A stretch of 64,000 nt of DNA from Taenia hydatigena. Taxonomy: Eukaryota > Platyhelminthes > Cestoda > Cyclophyllidea > Taeniidae. This document shows positions 1-9,303 of the stretch, piece after piece. Under the pieces are notes generated by a model. That model was not told the origin of the DNA, made no database searches, and saw only the letters and a program-made list of their open reading frames with translations. The stretch lies in the NCBI GenBank assembly GCA_036345935.2, contig JADWOT020000970.1:60001-124000 (forward strand), written 5' to 3'. A program made the position numbers and the translations under genes. Position 1 is the stretch's first letter. Each line of letters starts with the position of its first letter.

Positions 1-1720
1 ATGATATTAGCATATACTCAAAATTATGTTATGCAGGGCTCTCAATCGTTGTAAAAATATGATATTTTTCGTAACGTGTTGCCGTCGGATGCGATATTAT
101 TATTACAGCTCGGTGTACGAGTGTTTTAACTCATCGACGATGTTTTGCCGCGAAACGATTTCGTATCCATTCAGCCTATTGTACATGAGAGCCAGACCAT
201 TTCGAAAACCAATGCCACTATTTATAGGTCCACTCCACCCAGGATCCTTTCATGTCCTCAGAGGAAATCGGCTAATATTGTAGGCGAATATAGCTGAGAG
301 GGATATTGTTGATCTTTATGCTAGATTTGTGCAATAGACAAATCTGGCATTTGTTTGGCTGTTTGCCTAGGAGATCGCAATTGTAAGTCACGATATGTGG
401 GGAACCATTTGATGAGAAAGCAGAGCGTGATAATGATTTCCGCATTAATATGTAGCAGTCCATATAAAATTGAAGTAAGGAATGGTTTTCGATTGGCAAG
501 GTAGTGGACCTGTCAGTCAAACGCACGTCGTCGTTAGTCAAGATGGCCAGTTTTTGACGACATCACCGACCGCGGCGTCAACGCCGCCACTGGAGACGTC
601 CTTTGAGATAGCACTCATATTGCACTTCCACCAACACACTTTATCTAGGCGTTTCTGCAAACACATTTGAGCACACCGACAAAAGAGCTGCAAGAGAGTT
701 GAATTGGTTTATTGACAATTATGCCTCCTCTATTCACCATCACTTTACCATCATCCTATCCGTCCATCCGTTTCCCTTGGCCTAATTTATATCGTCTGTT
801 GATCTTTTCCTTCATTCGAATTGAGGTGGGCACTTTGATGTGGAGCAGGGAAGAGTCTGAATTCCCAAGAGTTAACCAGCTTAAGGGAAAGCGTGGGAAA
901 AAGAAGTCAAGTTAGGCAATTTTGATAGGGCGACGCATTTTAATCGAAGCCCATTGGCATTGTCTCCTCTGCATGCACAATAATGCAGGAAAGTGGCTTA
1001 GGGGAGGGGGAAAGTACAAATGCAGGTGATGCTTGCCCTTGCGAAAGCATCACCAACAAGGAATGATGTGCGAAGCCCACATCAGTCGGCGGCATTGGGA
1101 GGCAGCCACTACGCGACACGTGCGAGCAATCGATTTACACGTGCAAGCTTCAAAGAGGTCAATCATACTCGCACATAAAACATTCGAATATGTTTTGCTG
1201 CGCGTTAGTTCATCTGCTCCTATTCATTTCGCTACAATGCATCGTTCCTGCTATTCAGTTCTTCATCAGTGCCTCTGCCCCCATTCGTTTTCTACTCGTC
1301 TCCGGTCTTCTTTTTCTTCTTCACTTCCGTTGTCTCCATTCTTGTTTCTTCGTCGGCTCCTACCTCCCACCCTGCCGTTCTCGAGACGTCAGAGGACCAA
1401 AGCAGATAGATGTAGTAGAAATTAGGGGTAAGTTGTGCTACTCACCCCTCCCTTCTCCTCCTCTTGGCACCACATTCCTATTATTTTGCCTTGCTTCATT
1501 TGCGTACGCCATGTCGCTGTTATTGCATCTGGTATCCTATGTGAAACGCGCAGTAAAGGAAAGCTGTGTCTAGTCTCTTTACGTATGCTTTTGACACGAA
1601 ATTCATATTCCCTCCATTAAGCTGAATCTTCAATATTTAGGTGAGTAGTAAATGCAATAATTCATGAAAAGAAGGGAGAAAAGGAGGAAACAGGGAAGAC
1701 TACACTAAAGCACCGTGCAG
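1..1720 (+). repeat. Interspersed repeat family R, copy 1 (start lies beyond the window)
   Basis: This stretch matches two other places in the window. About 253-500 and 1020-1720 match 52655-53560 on the plus strand. About 1-1690 matches 58010-59690 in reverse complement. Similarity is clear but imperfect, so these are old dispersed copies and not part of the near-identical palindrome. The inverted match still runs at base 1, so the element starts outside the window. Copy 2 lacks the part near 500-1020. After about 1720, copy 1 carries roughly 790 bp absent from copy 2, and similarity resumes at 2510. I did not recognise the family and saw no clear long terminal repeats or transposase. Confidence 0.8.
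1190..1427 (+). CDS. Putative repeat-encoded first exon with a signal-peptide-like start (R copy 1)
   Basis: An ATG at 1190 opens a frame of 79 codons plus one base that ends at the splice donor GTAAGT (1428-1433). Residues 1-25 are hydrophobic (MFCCALVHLLLFISLQCIVP and on), like a secretory signal. The exon ends in the conserved block IDVVEIRG. R copy 2 (53007-53244) and R copy 3 (58498-58285, minus) carry the same ATG, frame, donor and phase, although copy 3 has lost 24 nt in two in-frame pieces. That supports coding, but three copies are few. No downstream exon was identified. Function unknown. Confidence 0.35.
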
Positions 1721-2509
1721 ACTCATCCAACGGTGTCCACTTCCAATCCTCCTTTCCCCTCTCCCACTCTCTCTGCTTCGTCTCTATCGCAATCATTCCC
1801 TTGTCTCTTTTAGATGAACATGCAGATTACTTCACATCCCCGAACGAACTGCATGTGCCTCTGGTGTCGTTAGTGATGCAAGGCAAGGATTCGTCCAAGC
1901 ACGACATTGCGAATTCGCACCAGAGGCATCCATTTCTTAGCTGCATAGCAACCTTTAGGGGTATGTGGCCGATTCTTTTAATTTAATGCATACCCTTCAC
2001 TGCGTTAACTGCTTTGCACTTGCTTATAATGGTTCTCACATGTGCTGACGAGCACTAAATAAAAATGGCAGCAGCAGCAACAGACTTAGTGGAGTGCAAC
2101 AAAGTGCCTTATATCCATGTCGCACTGTGGAAGCAGTGTAGCACGTTGTTCATGACTAGGCCTAACTAGATTACATTTAATTGCACTGAAATATAGCGGG
2201 CTAAATTAGCCACCTAGGCTTTATTGTGACAGGCTTGGATAAATTGGGAAAGAAGGGCGCGGGTTGACAGAGCCTTATGTTTAGAGACGCCTTCCTACGA
2301 TGCTACTTAAGTCAACTGTACCATCCTGATTTGGCTCGCCTAATCGATGCAACGTAACTCCGTGCGATGTGACATGAGGTCTTTCCTTTTTTCCTCTCAG
2401 ATATTAGGGATCATAGGGCGCACGCAAAAATAGGGTCCGATGGCTTTCTCGGAATGGGGGGATGGGAGCCCACCCGTCGCCTCCTTCTTTCCCACACCCC
2501 ACTTCAAAG
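1721..2509. other. Segment inside R copy 1, absent from copy 2; no gene seen
   Basis: Copy 2 joins directly, near 53560, the sequences equivalent to 1720 and 2510. These roughly 790 bp are therefore an insertion in copy 1 or a deletion in copy 2. I saw no convincing open frame, terminal inverted repeat or target-site duplication. Confidence 0.5.
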
Positions 2510-2712
2510 CGTCTTTGGTGAGTGCCACCTTTGTCCTCCACTAGGCTGGATATGCTCTCAAGTGTTGCGTCTTGCATTATGTCCTACCGTGTGTGCTCCA
2601 TGCATTGAAGTCACCTGAAAAAGAGAAATTCGCAGTCGTCAGCATTTCATTTCCTTACCTTTGGCTCTCCACTCTAGCGCCACGAGAACGCGTTGTCCCT
2701 CTGGCTCCAGAC
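2510..2712 (+). repeat. Tail of repeat R copy 1, abutting the left palindrome arm
   Basis: The stretch matches 53560-53760 on the plus strand, starting at the shared string tctttggtgagtg and including the shared stretch gctggatatgctctcaagt. Similarity to copy 2 fades at about 2710, and the large inverted repeat starts at 2713, so the outer breakpoint of the left arm coincides with the end of this repeat. The other side of the palindrome (48150 onward) has no such sequence. Confidence 0.75.
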
Positions 2713-2713
2713 T

Positions 2714-3262
2714 ACTACATCATTCGGGGTTCCCTTGTTGACTTGCAGATCAGCAGCCCAATCGGATGATCGAGTCGGTAACGAACTTACTATAAGGTGC
2801 GACTGTGGCTCTGGATTATTCAGCAGCCAACACAGTCAAGTCTCACTTACATTTATTGTGTGCTTTACTAGTGGTGGATCGTTTGAGGACTTCGAACTCG
2901 AATTAAAAGCTGAATTATACGTGCAAAACCATGGTAAAACGAGGAAAGGAGAGTTGGTTACTTCATAAAAACAATATTGCGAGATTTTAGAGAGGTGGGC
3001 AATGTCCATTCCGTCATTTGACACTTTTGTCCCATTAGGCTTGCGGCCTTCCCTACCTTCAACATTATGCCTCGCATCAATTTATAAACACTCTAGATGG
3101 AGTCGCGTACGCAGTGCTATATGTCACGCTCGTTAAACGGATACAAGACGGCTTTCCACTGACCTCAGATCTACATTCAGAAGTCTCCTTAGTATGCGCC
3201 TTGGTTGTGCCTTCAATTTCTACTTTACTGCTGTTCATCTTGCTACACCACGTCACATGTGC
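2714..3262. other. Non-coding outer end of the left arm
   Basis: I see only short open frames with no convincing start or splice context. The right-arm counterpart is 47600-48148. Confidence 0.4.
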
Positions 3263-3661
3263 TTAATGCTCTTCAAATATTTGTTGTGATGTTAAGCAAC
3301 GTAAGTTTGCACAGATTGTGCTCCACTTCTCATCACGTCTTTCGGTCCAAGCTCGATGGTTTAAATGTATGTTCTTTTTGAGTTGCTGTTCGTTTGTCAG
3401 CGAAATGGGAATAATCACAACTTCATTCAGCGCGTAGGTTGCACCAGTGACGAACTTCGGATTTTGTGGTCCAAGTACTGCGCTAGCATACTGTTGGCTC
3501 AAAATTAAGACGCTTCGCTCACTTGGCGTGCGCGAATCCACACTTCTACTGCAAAGCCCATGGAGCACGCAGAGCTGAGTGACATGGCACTCAGTAACGA
3601 AGTCGGGCGGGGTAAATGTGCGGGAGAGGAATTGGACTTGTTGGAATGGAAGTATCGGCAT
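3263..3661 (-). CDS. Hypothetical 132-aa open frame (left arm)
   Basis: An ATG in a good context (cccgccATGc) opens 132 codons to a stop. The identical protein is encoded at 47201-47599 in the right arm. I recognise no domain, and there is no signal peptide or membrane span. The C-terminal half is charged and of ordinary protein composition (for example NEQQLKKNIHLNHRAWTERR). In about 64 kb of six-frame sequence a frame of this length can occur by chance, so coding status is uncertain. Identity between arms says nothing about selection, because the whole arm is identical. Confidence 0.22.
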   Translation of the reverse strand: MPILPFQQVQFLSRTFTPPDFVTECHVTQLCVLHGLCSRSVDSRTPSERSVLILSQQYASAVLGPQNPKFVTGATYALNEVVIIPISLTNEQQLKKNIHLNHRAWTERRDEKWSTICANLRCLTSQQIFEEH

Positions 3662-3863
3662 GGCGGGTTACTCAAACTCGCGTGTGCATCTCTTGTCTAG
3701 GCTTTTGCACTACTGAGATGTAGCCCAACTCCAATGCCGACGTGGACAGGCCATTCTGTCCTCTAAACATACCTCAATGTCCAACCACACTTCCGCATCT
3801 CAGAGTACACTGGATCAATCACTTCATTCACAGACACTGCATCTAATGAAAGTTGCATGTAAT

Positions 3864-4123
3864 GATGCTGAAAACTCATACGATGTTGGACAGAAATGTG
3901 CCTGCCAAGTCGCCCGTGTACATCGGTTGGGTAAGGAATCGGGCTGTTCTGCGATGGAGAGGCATTTGTCACCTCGTCGTACGCCATCCTTTCTTCCACA
4001 TTCTTCTCTTGTTCACAGTACTTGCTATTGACACACAACGGGTAGTATAGGTGAATGCGTTGAAATAATTGAGTCACTGTGAGGTGCGTCGGCAAGTTGG
4101 TAAGTGAATGTAGTGTTAAGAAA
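3864..4123. other. Divergent patch between otherwise identical palindrome arms (left side)
   Basis: About twenty base differences and a net 29-bp length difference separate this stretch from 46767-46998, while the sequence on both sides is identical between arms. The extra bases here lie around 4093-4123. Most substitutions are transitions. An open frame on the minus strand crossing the patch (ending at 3763) is altered by them and is not conserved. Confidence 0.9.
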
Positions 4124-4637
4124 TGTCACTCAAAATGACAGTCTTGCAGTGACGCCACTCAGCGTGGCAAATACTAAGGGCGACATCCATGGTGGACTAA
4201 ATGCTTGGTAGCAGTACCCCAAAACCTTTTTCTAGGCGACACATCATGCACTTCTTTTAAGATTAATCCCAAATAAAACTTTCCCTAATGTCCACTCTCA
4301 CAATATAATCTTGTATCCCATGAAATCTTGATGCAATATCATAATCAGAGAAATGTTTGGCAGTTCATTGAGGATGCAACTAGGAGATGGCAGTCTGTTA
4401 GTAAGTGACGATGAGTGTGGCTGATTGTTTCACATAAAACGCAAGCTTGTGTCTGCACAGCATTGTACAAGTAAACTGCTCTCGTAGGTGAGGTAGACGA
4501 AGGTGATTAAAGGATCAAACGCATTTCGCTTTTGGATCATGAGGCGTGCTCCTGCAGCGGCTCGATTTTTGATTGACAGTAGGCTAGAAGCCTATGTAGT
4601 ACCTTCACTTCAAAATAGTGGTTAATATTGTAACCCA

Positions 4638-4862
4638 CTAAGAAGGATAGAATGAGATTGGGGGTTCAGGCACGTGGGACTTCTTTACTAGGTCCCACAC
4701 ATCCTTCATGGTTGCAACATCTAGTGAGTAATGGTGAAATACTTGATAAAATTCTTCCTCAATTTTATTGTTACCTCTAACTCCGGAAATGCGCAGGTTA
4801 TGCATTACAATTGCACACAAGTACTTACATCTTTGCTTCACCTCTTTCTTCCTTGCATACCA
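4638..4862 (-). CDS. Candidate exon of unknown function (left arm)
   Basis: A frame of 75 codons including the stop is open from 4862 (just after an in-frame stop) to the stop at 4638-4640. It has no early ATG, so if real it would be the last exon of a split gene, with an acceptor near an AG about 12 bases in. The peptide looks protein-like: a basic start with KKEVKQRCKYL, then an acidic and aromatic stretch IEEEFYQVFHHYSLD, ending PPISFYPS. I do not recognise it. The right-arm copy is 46029-46253 on the plus strand. Confidence 0.25.
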   Translation of the reverse strand, partial: WYARKKEVKQRCKYLCAIVMHNLRISGVRGNNKIEEEFYQVFHHYSLDVATMKDVWDLVKKSHVPEPPISFYPS

Positions 4863-5360
4863 TTAATCGGCATGAATAAAGTCAATGCCTGAAATGGCCT
4901 TTAATTGCGGAAAACGCTCTAATGAATTTTTAGTACCTCTTTAATCAGCATCGCATTGCTTTTCTCCCTCATCTTAGCTCATAGCATCCATGCTAGCTGG
5001 TGCGTTTCTGAGGAAGTAGGATTATGAAGGATGCACCCCATTGTTGGAAAAGAGATGCGAGGAGAGGGCACACAGTTCAATCAAACTGACATCCCACATG
5101 TCTCGCTACCATCAAGAAGACATTGTTCAGCTGCATGAATGGTAAAACTGCAGCATCGAAACCTCCACCTGCAAATATTAACACTTTGGCATCTGCAGTA
5201 TGCACTTTTTATTTAGTGGTGGTGATATTCCAATTCACAATGTTGTGCTAAAGCCGTAAATTATGCTTAATTTTCTCAACAATTCAATAAAAGTGGGCAG
5301 ATGCATTTGGGTTGAGCACGACAAAAGCAGCGTACAAAAGCCGACGCTAGCAGCGGTGGC

Positions 5361-5495
5361 AGCAGCAGAGGAATCAAAGTGCGTGAGACTTGATGAGCTA
5401 TTTCTATACTACTCAGCACTAGAGACTGTGAGATAAAATACAGCTAACATTTGAACGCAGATTTAACTGGACATAAAAGCCAAGCGACCGTGATA
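5361..5495 (+). repeat. Short inverted repeat within the arm (unit 1)
   Basis: This stretch matches the reverse complement of 10447-10579 with moderate divergence. The shared core includes gagactgtgagataaaat and aagcgaccgt. Right-arm equivalents are 45396-45530 and 40312-40444. It suggests an old inverted duplication inside the arm that predates the palindrome. Confidence 0.7.
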
Positions 5496-5904
5496 CCGCC
5501 TGACATGAGTTTTAACGTTACTTAACGCTTGAAAAGGAGCCACTGATTTTGAGGCATTATAACAGCCTATATTTTAAGCATAAATAATAGCCACTGCATA
5601 ATTTACCACTAAACTACATTGTTGTATTTGCCTATTTATCTGTGGAATGGTATCCAATATTAACAACATTTTAGAGGCCTATGAAGCTAGTGGATTTGAA
5701 ATTGAATATTCAGCCGCACAGCGCACGTGTACGACTACCGTTATTAATTTCGTTTGTTGGTGTGAGCATAATGTTTGAGTTGGTCACACTTCGCCTGCAC
5801 AAAATAAATAGTCACATTTGTCAGGCTTAGAAGCTTCCTGTTTTCGTGGCGCCCCACTGCCATAACGGGCATTTAGTTTAGATTCCGTGGTGACACAATT
5901 TCGC

Positions 5905-6035
5905 CATACCATCGACACCCATGCGCCTGCACGAAAGATAAGTTACGCTTATCAAAATCTTTCTCATTGAACACACACATAGTAGCCTGCCTGATGCGCC
6001 AGCATGGTGCTTAAATGTATAAGCCACGCGCTTAC
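5905..6035 (+). pseudogene. Decayed inverted copy of the arginase upstream region
   Basis: Read on the plus strand, this stretch aligns with the region just upstream of the arginase TATA box (left arm about 9000 down to 8870, minus strand). Shared blocks in the same order are tcgac-ccc-tgcgcc, atcaaa, aacacacacatagtagcctg and a TATAA near 6018. It is opposite in orientation to the intact left-arm arginase and about 1 kb beyond its 3' end. No intact exon follows it. The right-arm equivalent is 44856-44986. Confidence 0.55.
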
Positions 6036-6689
6036 CTTCCTTCTTTCCTGTGCAATTTAGTGTTTTGTTAATTAATAGGCATACCTATTATGCAAGCGAA
6101 CACTTCCTTTGCAGACCACCTATAACTTTATAAGAATTGTTCAATTGTGCTGAATAACAAACGGGTTATTCCAATCAGTGACTTGTAAGTAGAAGAGAGT
6201 GTTGAGTGACAATAACACCAAGAGTTTACTGCCATTAAATGTCGAATGTCTATGTCCGCATTTCTTGTAGCACATATGGATTCGCCCAGGACTTTGAAAT
6301 AGAACAAATTAATATGCGCTGTGACATTATTTAGTCGAACATGTGAGTCGAAGCATTGACACGACGTCTTGGAAGTTTTGCTGCTGCTTAAGAATTCATG
6401 CCTACTTATGAATTGTTGGTAATGTTGTTTTGCTGCCTCATATATTACCAGCAGCCACGAGAACCCACTATTGTAATAAGTGCGCCCTTAGGCAACACTG
6501 CAAAACCTTTGCTGAATGCGTTCTGAACAGCAAAAGTATCACTGAGTGTCAATAAAATGCACAAAAGTGCACTGGAGTGTATGATGCTGCTCCAAATGTG
6601 CCAGCTAAACTCAAACGATTAGCAGCATTTATTGGTCAACACAATCGGTTGCAGCAAAGGAGCCAGGGTTCTTCAGTCCTGACTAATTT

Positions 6690-6836
6690 ATGCTACGACG
6701 TTATGAAAAATTCTCCACATATTCAATTGGGGATGAAACTTATGCAGCCCTTCCTGAGTTACCCCGTGGAGCCCGCTACATCGAACACCACGTTACTGAC
6801 GAGCCATTTGATTTTTGTCTCAGCACCGACAAATAG
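6690..6836 (+). CDS. Short protein-like open frame, 48 codons (left arm)
   Basis: ATG at 6690, stop at 6834-6836. The frame has an unusually protein-like centre, including ALPELPRGARYIEHHVTDEP. It might be an exon of a larger gene or a remnant. No clear splice acceptor or donor in the right phase was found, and the family is unknown to me. A longer overlapping frame at 6577-6960 starts at GTG and looks less like a protein. The right-arm copy is 44055-44201 on the minus strand. Confidence 0.2.
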   Translation: MLRRYEKFSTYSIGDETYAALPELPRGARYIEHHVTDEPFDFCLSTDK

Positions 6837-7018
6837 ACTCAAATTAAGTCGATCGTCTATAGTTATGGCTGCAAACTGTAAATCCGCAAGTTCAGCTTAC
6901 CCTATACTTGCTAGCACAACTTCTAATTACAAATTTATTCTCGCCTACGTGCGCATGTGATTAACATCACACATCGCACACGCTCTTTCAACAAAATAGC
7001 AAAATCCGAATATCGGCA

Positions 7019-7024
7019 TTTATT
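7019..7024 (-). terminator. Polyadenylation signal AATAAA for the left arginase
   Basis: AATAAA on the minus strand, 77 bases beyond the arginase stop codon. The same signal is at 43867-43872 for the right copy. Confidence 0.6.
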
Positions 7025-7101
7025 AGAACAAGAGAGAAATTGTACTCAAATGTAAATCTTGGAAATTGTTGTGGACGAATTAGCTAAGGTTGGATGGGTT
7101 T

Positions 7102-8827
7102 CTAGTCTAAAAGCAGAGCGCTTTTGATTATCTCAAGGGCGGAATTCAAAGTTGTCTTTGCATCTTCAGCTGAGCCAAGCGACGTGTTGACCTCTGCCAC
7201 CACCATCGATTTCAGCAGACCTAGACAGCAAAGTAAAGTAGTTTCATCCTCACTTTGATTCATGAGAAATGTATAAAGGCCCGATGAGGATCTTTGCAGC
7301 CTCATTCTTCACGTGTGCTGCGGTGAATTTATCACAAAGCACTCCGGTGACGCTACAGGTTTAGCACATCGCACATCGAATTCCTTATGCTACTTGTTCA
7401 CGCCACTAGATGAGATCCACAGCCTAATGCAACCTTCAGAATAATAAGCTAATAATGTTGGTCTGTTGTTTCTCAGGAAAAAAAAACAGGATTCTACAAA
7501 TATGTGCTTCTGTTTTAGCATGCAGGTGTTTCCCTTGCAGTAGTATCATAAGCAGCTGCTCTGATGTCTTTGTTCTTAGTCAAGTAAAGGTAGCTGCTGT
7601 CAATGCAGTTAAGGCATAACCATGGAAGTCGAAACTGCGAGCCCACCTGTCTGACCAAGAGTCTTGCAAATGTACATGCCCTCGTCCATCGAGAGACCAC
7701 CTGGAACAGGGGTTCCTGTGCTGGCAGCGTACTTCGGATCCAACCCGTCAATGTCGAAGCTCAGATGGATTTGACAGTTAGGACTGCTAAACGAACATGT
7801 TTCCCAAATTGCTGTTTTAGTTACCCATCCTCTCCAAAATGCATGTCTTTCAGCAATCACTCACCGAAACCGCATTATGATCTTGAGAGTTATCTCCATG
7901 ACACTCTCAATGCCAATCATTCGCACATCGTCCACATTGAAATACGGAATATTGAGGTACTTTATGAACTTCCTAAAGCAGGAAGTAAATTGTGAGCTTG
8001 CCCTTCCTCCATTCGATTGGCTTAAAGGTCGAACTTACAGCTCTGGTGTATCGACATCCCGAAGTCCGATGTGGAGTAGTTGATTGGCTTCAATACTGCA
8101 ATATGCATAGGGTGAGTGAGCGTCAGTCACGTAAGTAATTGTAAGTGATGCAAGAAGATCAGACCTGCACTGGTTTGATGGTTTCAAAGCCTTGAGTTTG
8201 CGAAATGAGTTCGCTGGTTTTGTTGAGAAGAAAGGAGAGGGGCATGCCGTGGGTGTGGCGAGAAGTAGAGCTGCTGGGAGTATTGATGTCAGCGTGTGCG
8301 TCAACCCAGACAACAAAGGAGGTGGGGAAAATATCCAAGTGACCCGTAATTGACCCGATCCCGATGCTGTGGTCGCCGCCTAGTATGAGTGTTATGTCTT
8401 TCTCTCCCACACTTTTGGCGACGTACTCTGTCAGCTCTAAAGTGGTTTTCACCAGTGCTCGCTGGTTCTCGCAATTCAAAATAACATCCGATTCACGGTC
8501 TTTCGGCTGCGTAGCTTCTCCACAGTCATTTACTTTGGCACCTAGCGTTGGACAACAAAATAGTAGAAATACATAAGCACTGAGAATTTGGACAGGTCAT
8601 ATTAATGAAGTAGAGCATAGATGGCTCTGCAAGAGTGAACTAGAGAATGGGGGAAGATGCAAAGTCAAGCTAGCAGTTAATTTACCCAATTTCCTTAAAA
8701 GCTCTTTGAGACCATAGCTCAGGGTGTTCCTGGGTCCATTCTGAACTCCATCCTTTGGTTGACCCTTGTCGATAGCTGCTGCCACAACACTCAGAGAGGC
8801 GACGTGATTTCCAGAACCCTTATCCAT
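7102..8827 (-). CDS. Arginase, left-arm copy (six exons)
   Basis: This is the reverse-complement twin of the gene at 42064-43789. Exons run 8827-8686, 8541-8169, 8095-8039, 7972-7865, 7786-7647 and 7220-7102, giving 312 residues. Arginase (EC 3.5.3.1) hydrolyses L-arginine to ornithine and urea with a binuclear manganese centre. All exon sequences compared are identical to the right copy. The gene points away from the palindrome centre and is head-to-head with its twin, about 33 kb apart. Intron 2 has no GT donor that keeps the frame, and a GC donor at 8168 does (see the right copy). The minus-strand TATA box is at 8868-8876. Confidence 0.93.
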
Positions 8828-8867
8828 GTCGCGAAAGTGCAAATTGGTTCAGTGTGGATTGTAAACA

Positions 8868-8876
8868 CCTTTTATA
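8868..8876 (-). promoter_or_regulatory. TATA box of the left arginase
   Basis: TATAAAAGG on the minus strand, 40 bases before the ATG at 8827. Transcription starting about 25-30 bases downstream would leave a very short 5' untranslated region. Confidence 0.55.
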
Positions 8877-9045
8877 CTTCATGCGTTACAGCTTTGTGCG
8901 GCTGTCAGGCTACTATTTATGTGTGTTAACGATAACAATTGATTTGGATGCTTATGTGGTCTCCGGCGCAAGGGGCGTCGAAGGCGATTGCATGACGATA
9001 GTGGCTTAAATCACAGAAGGTGGATCAAGCACTTGCTTATGTCTC

Positions 9046-9303
9046 ATGGAATTAGCTTATAACGTTAAGATCTACTGCCTAAATGGAGTCGTAGCTGCCA
9101 TTGGCGAAATAGTCTTTCAATATTGTATGTTTAGGTACCTAAGTGTGCTATTGAACCCACTCCTCCTCGAGCAAAACATGTTCGCCTGTTATTTAATGCT
9201 GAATCTCGACGAGGCAATTGACGTTGCGCAAATTAATGCATGTTTGGAGGCATTTATTGCAGATGTTAGGGGAGATTTTCGCTTCACTTCATCAAGTGCA
9301 TAA
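9046..9303 (+). CDS. Hypothetical 85-aa open frame divergent from arginase (left arm)
   Basis: An ATG at 9046 opens 85 codons, with 218 bp between it and the arginase ATG on the other strand, so the two could share a divergent promoter region. The first 50 residues are hydrophobic and the C-terminal part contains LNLDEAIDVAQINACLEAF. No family recognised. The right-arm copy is 41588-41845 (minus). Chance is a real alternative at this length. Confidence 0.2.
   Translation: MELAYNVKIYCLNGVVAAIGEIVFQYCMFRYLSVLLNPLLLEQNMFACYLMLNLDEAIDVAQINACLEAFIADVRGDFRFTSSSA

Noticed and set aside
7603..7995. 130-codon frame on the plus strand
   Set aside because: It is the antisense shadow of arginase exons 4 and 5 and the intron between them. 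The mirror frame at 42896-43288 is the same shadow.
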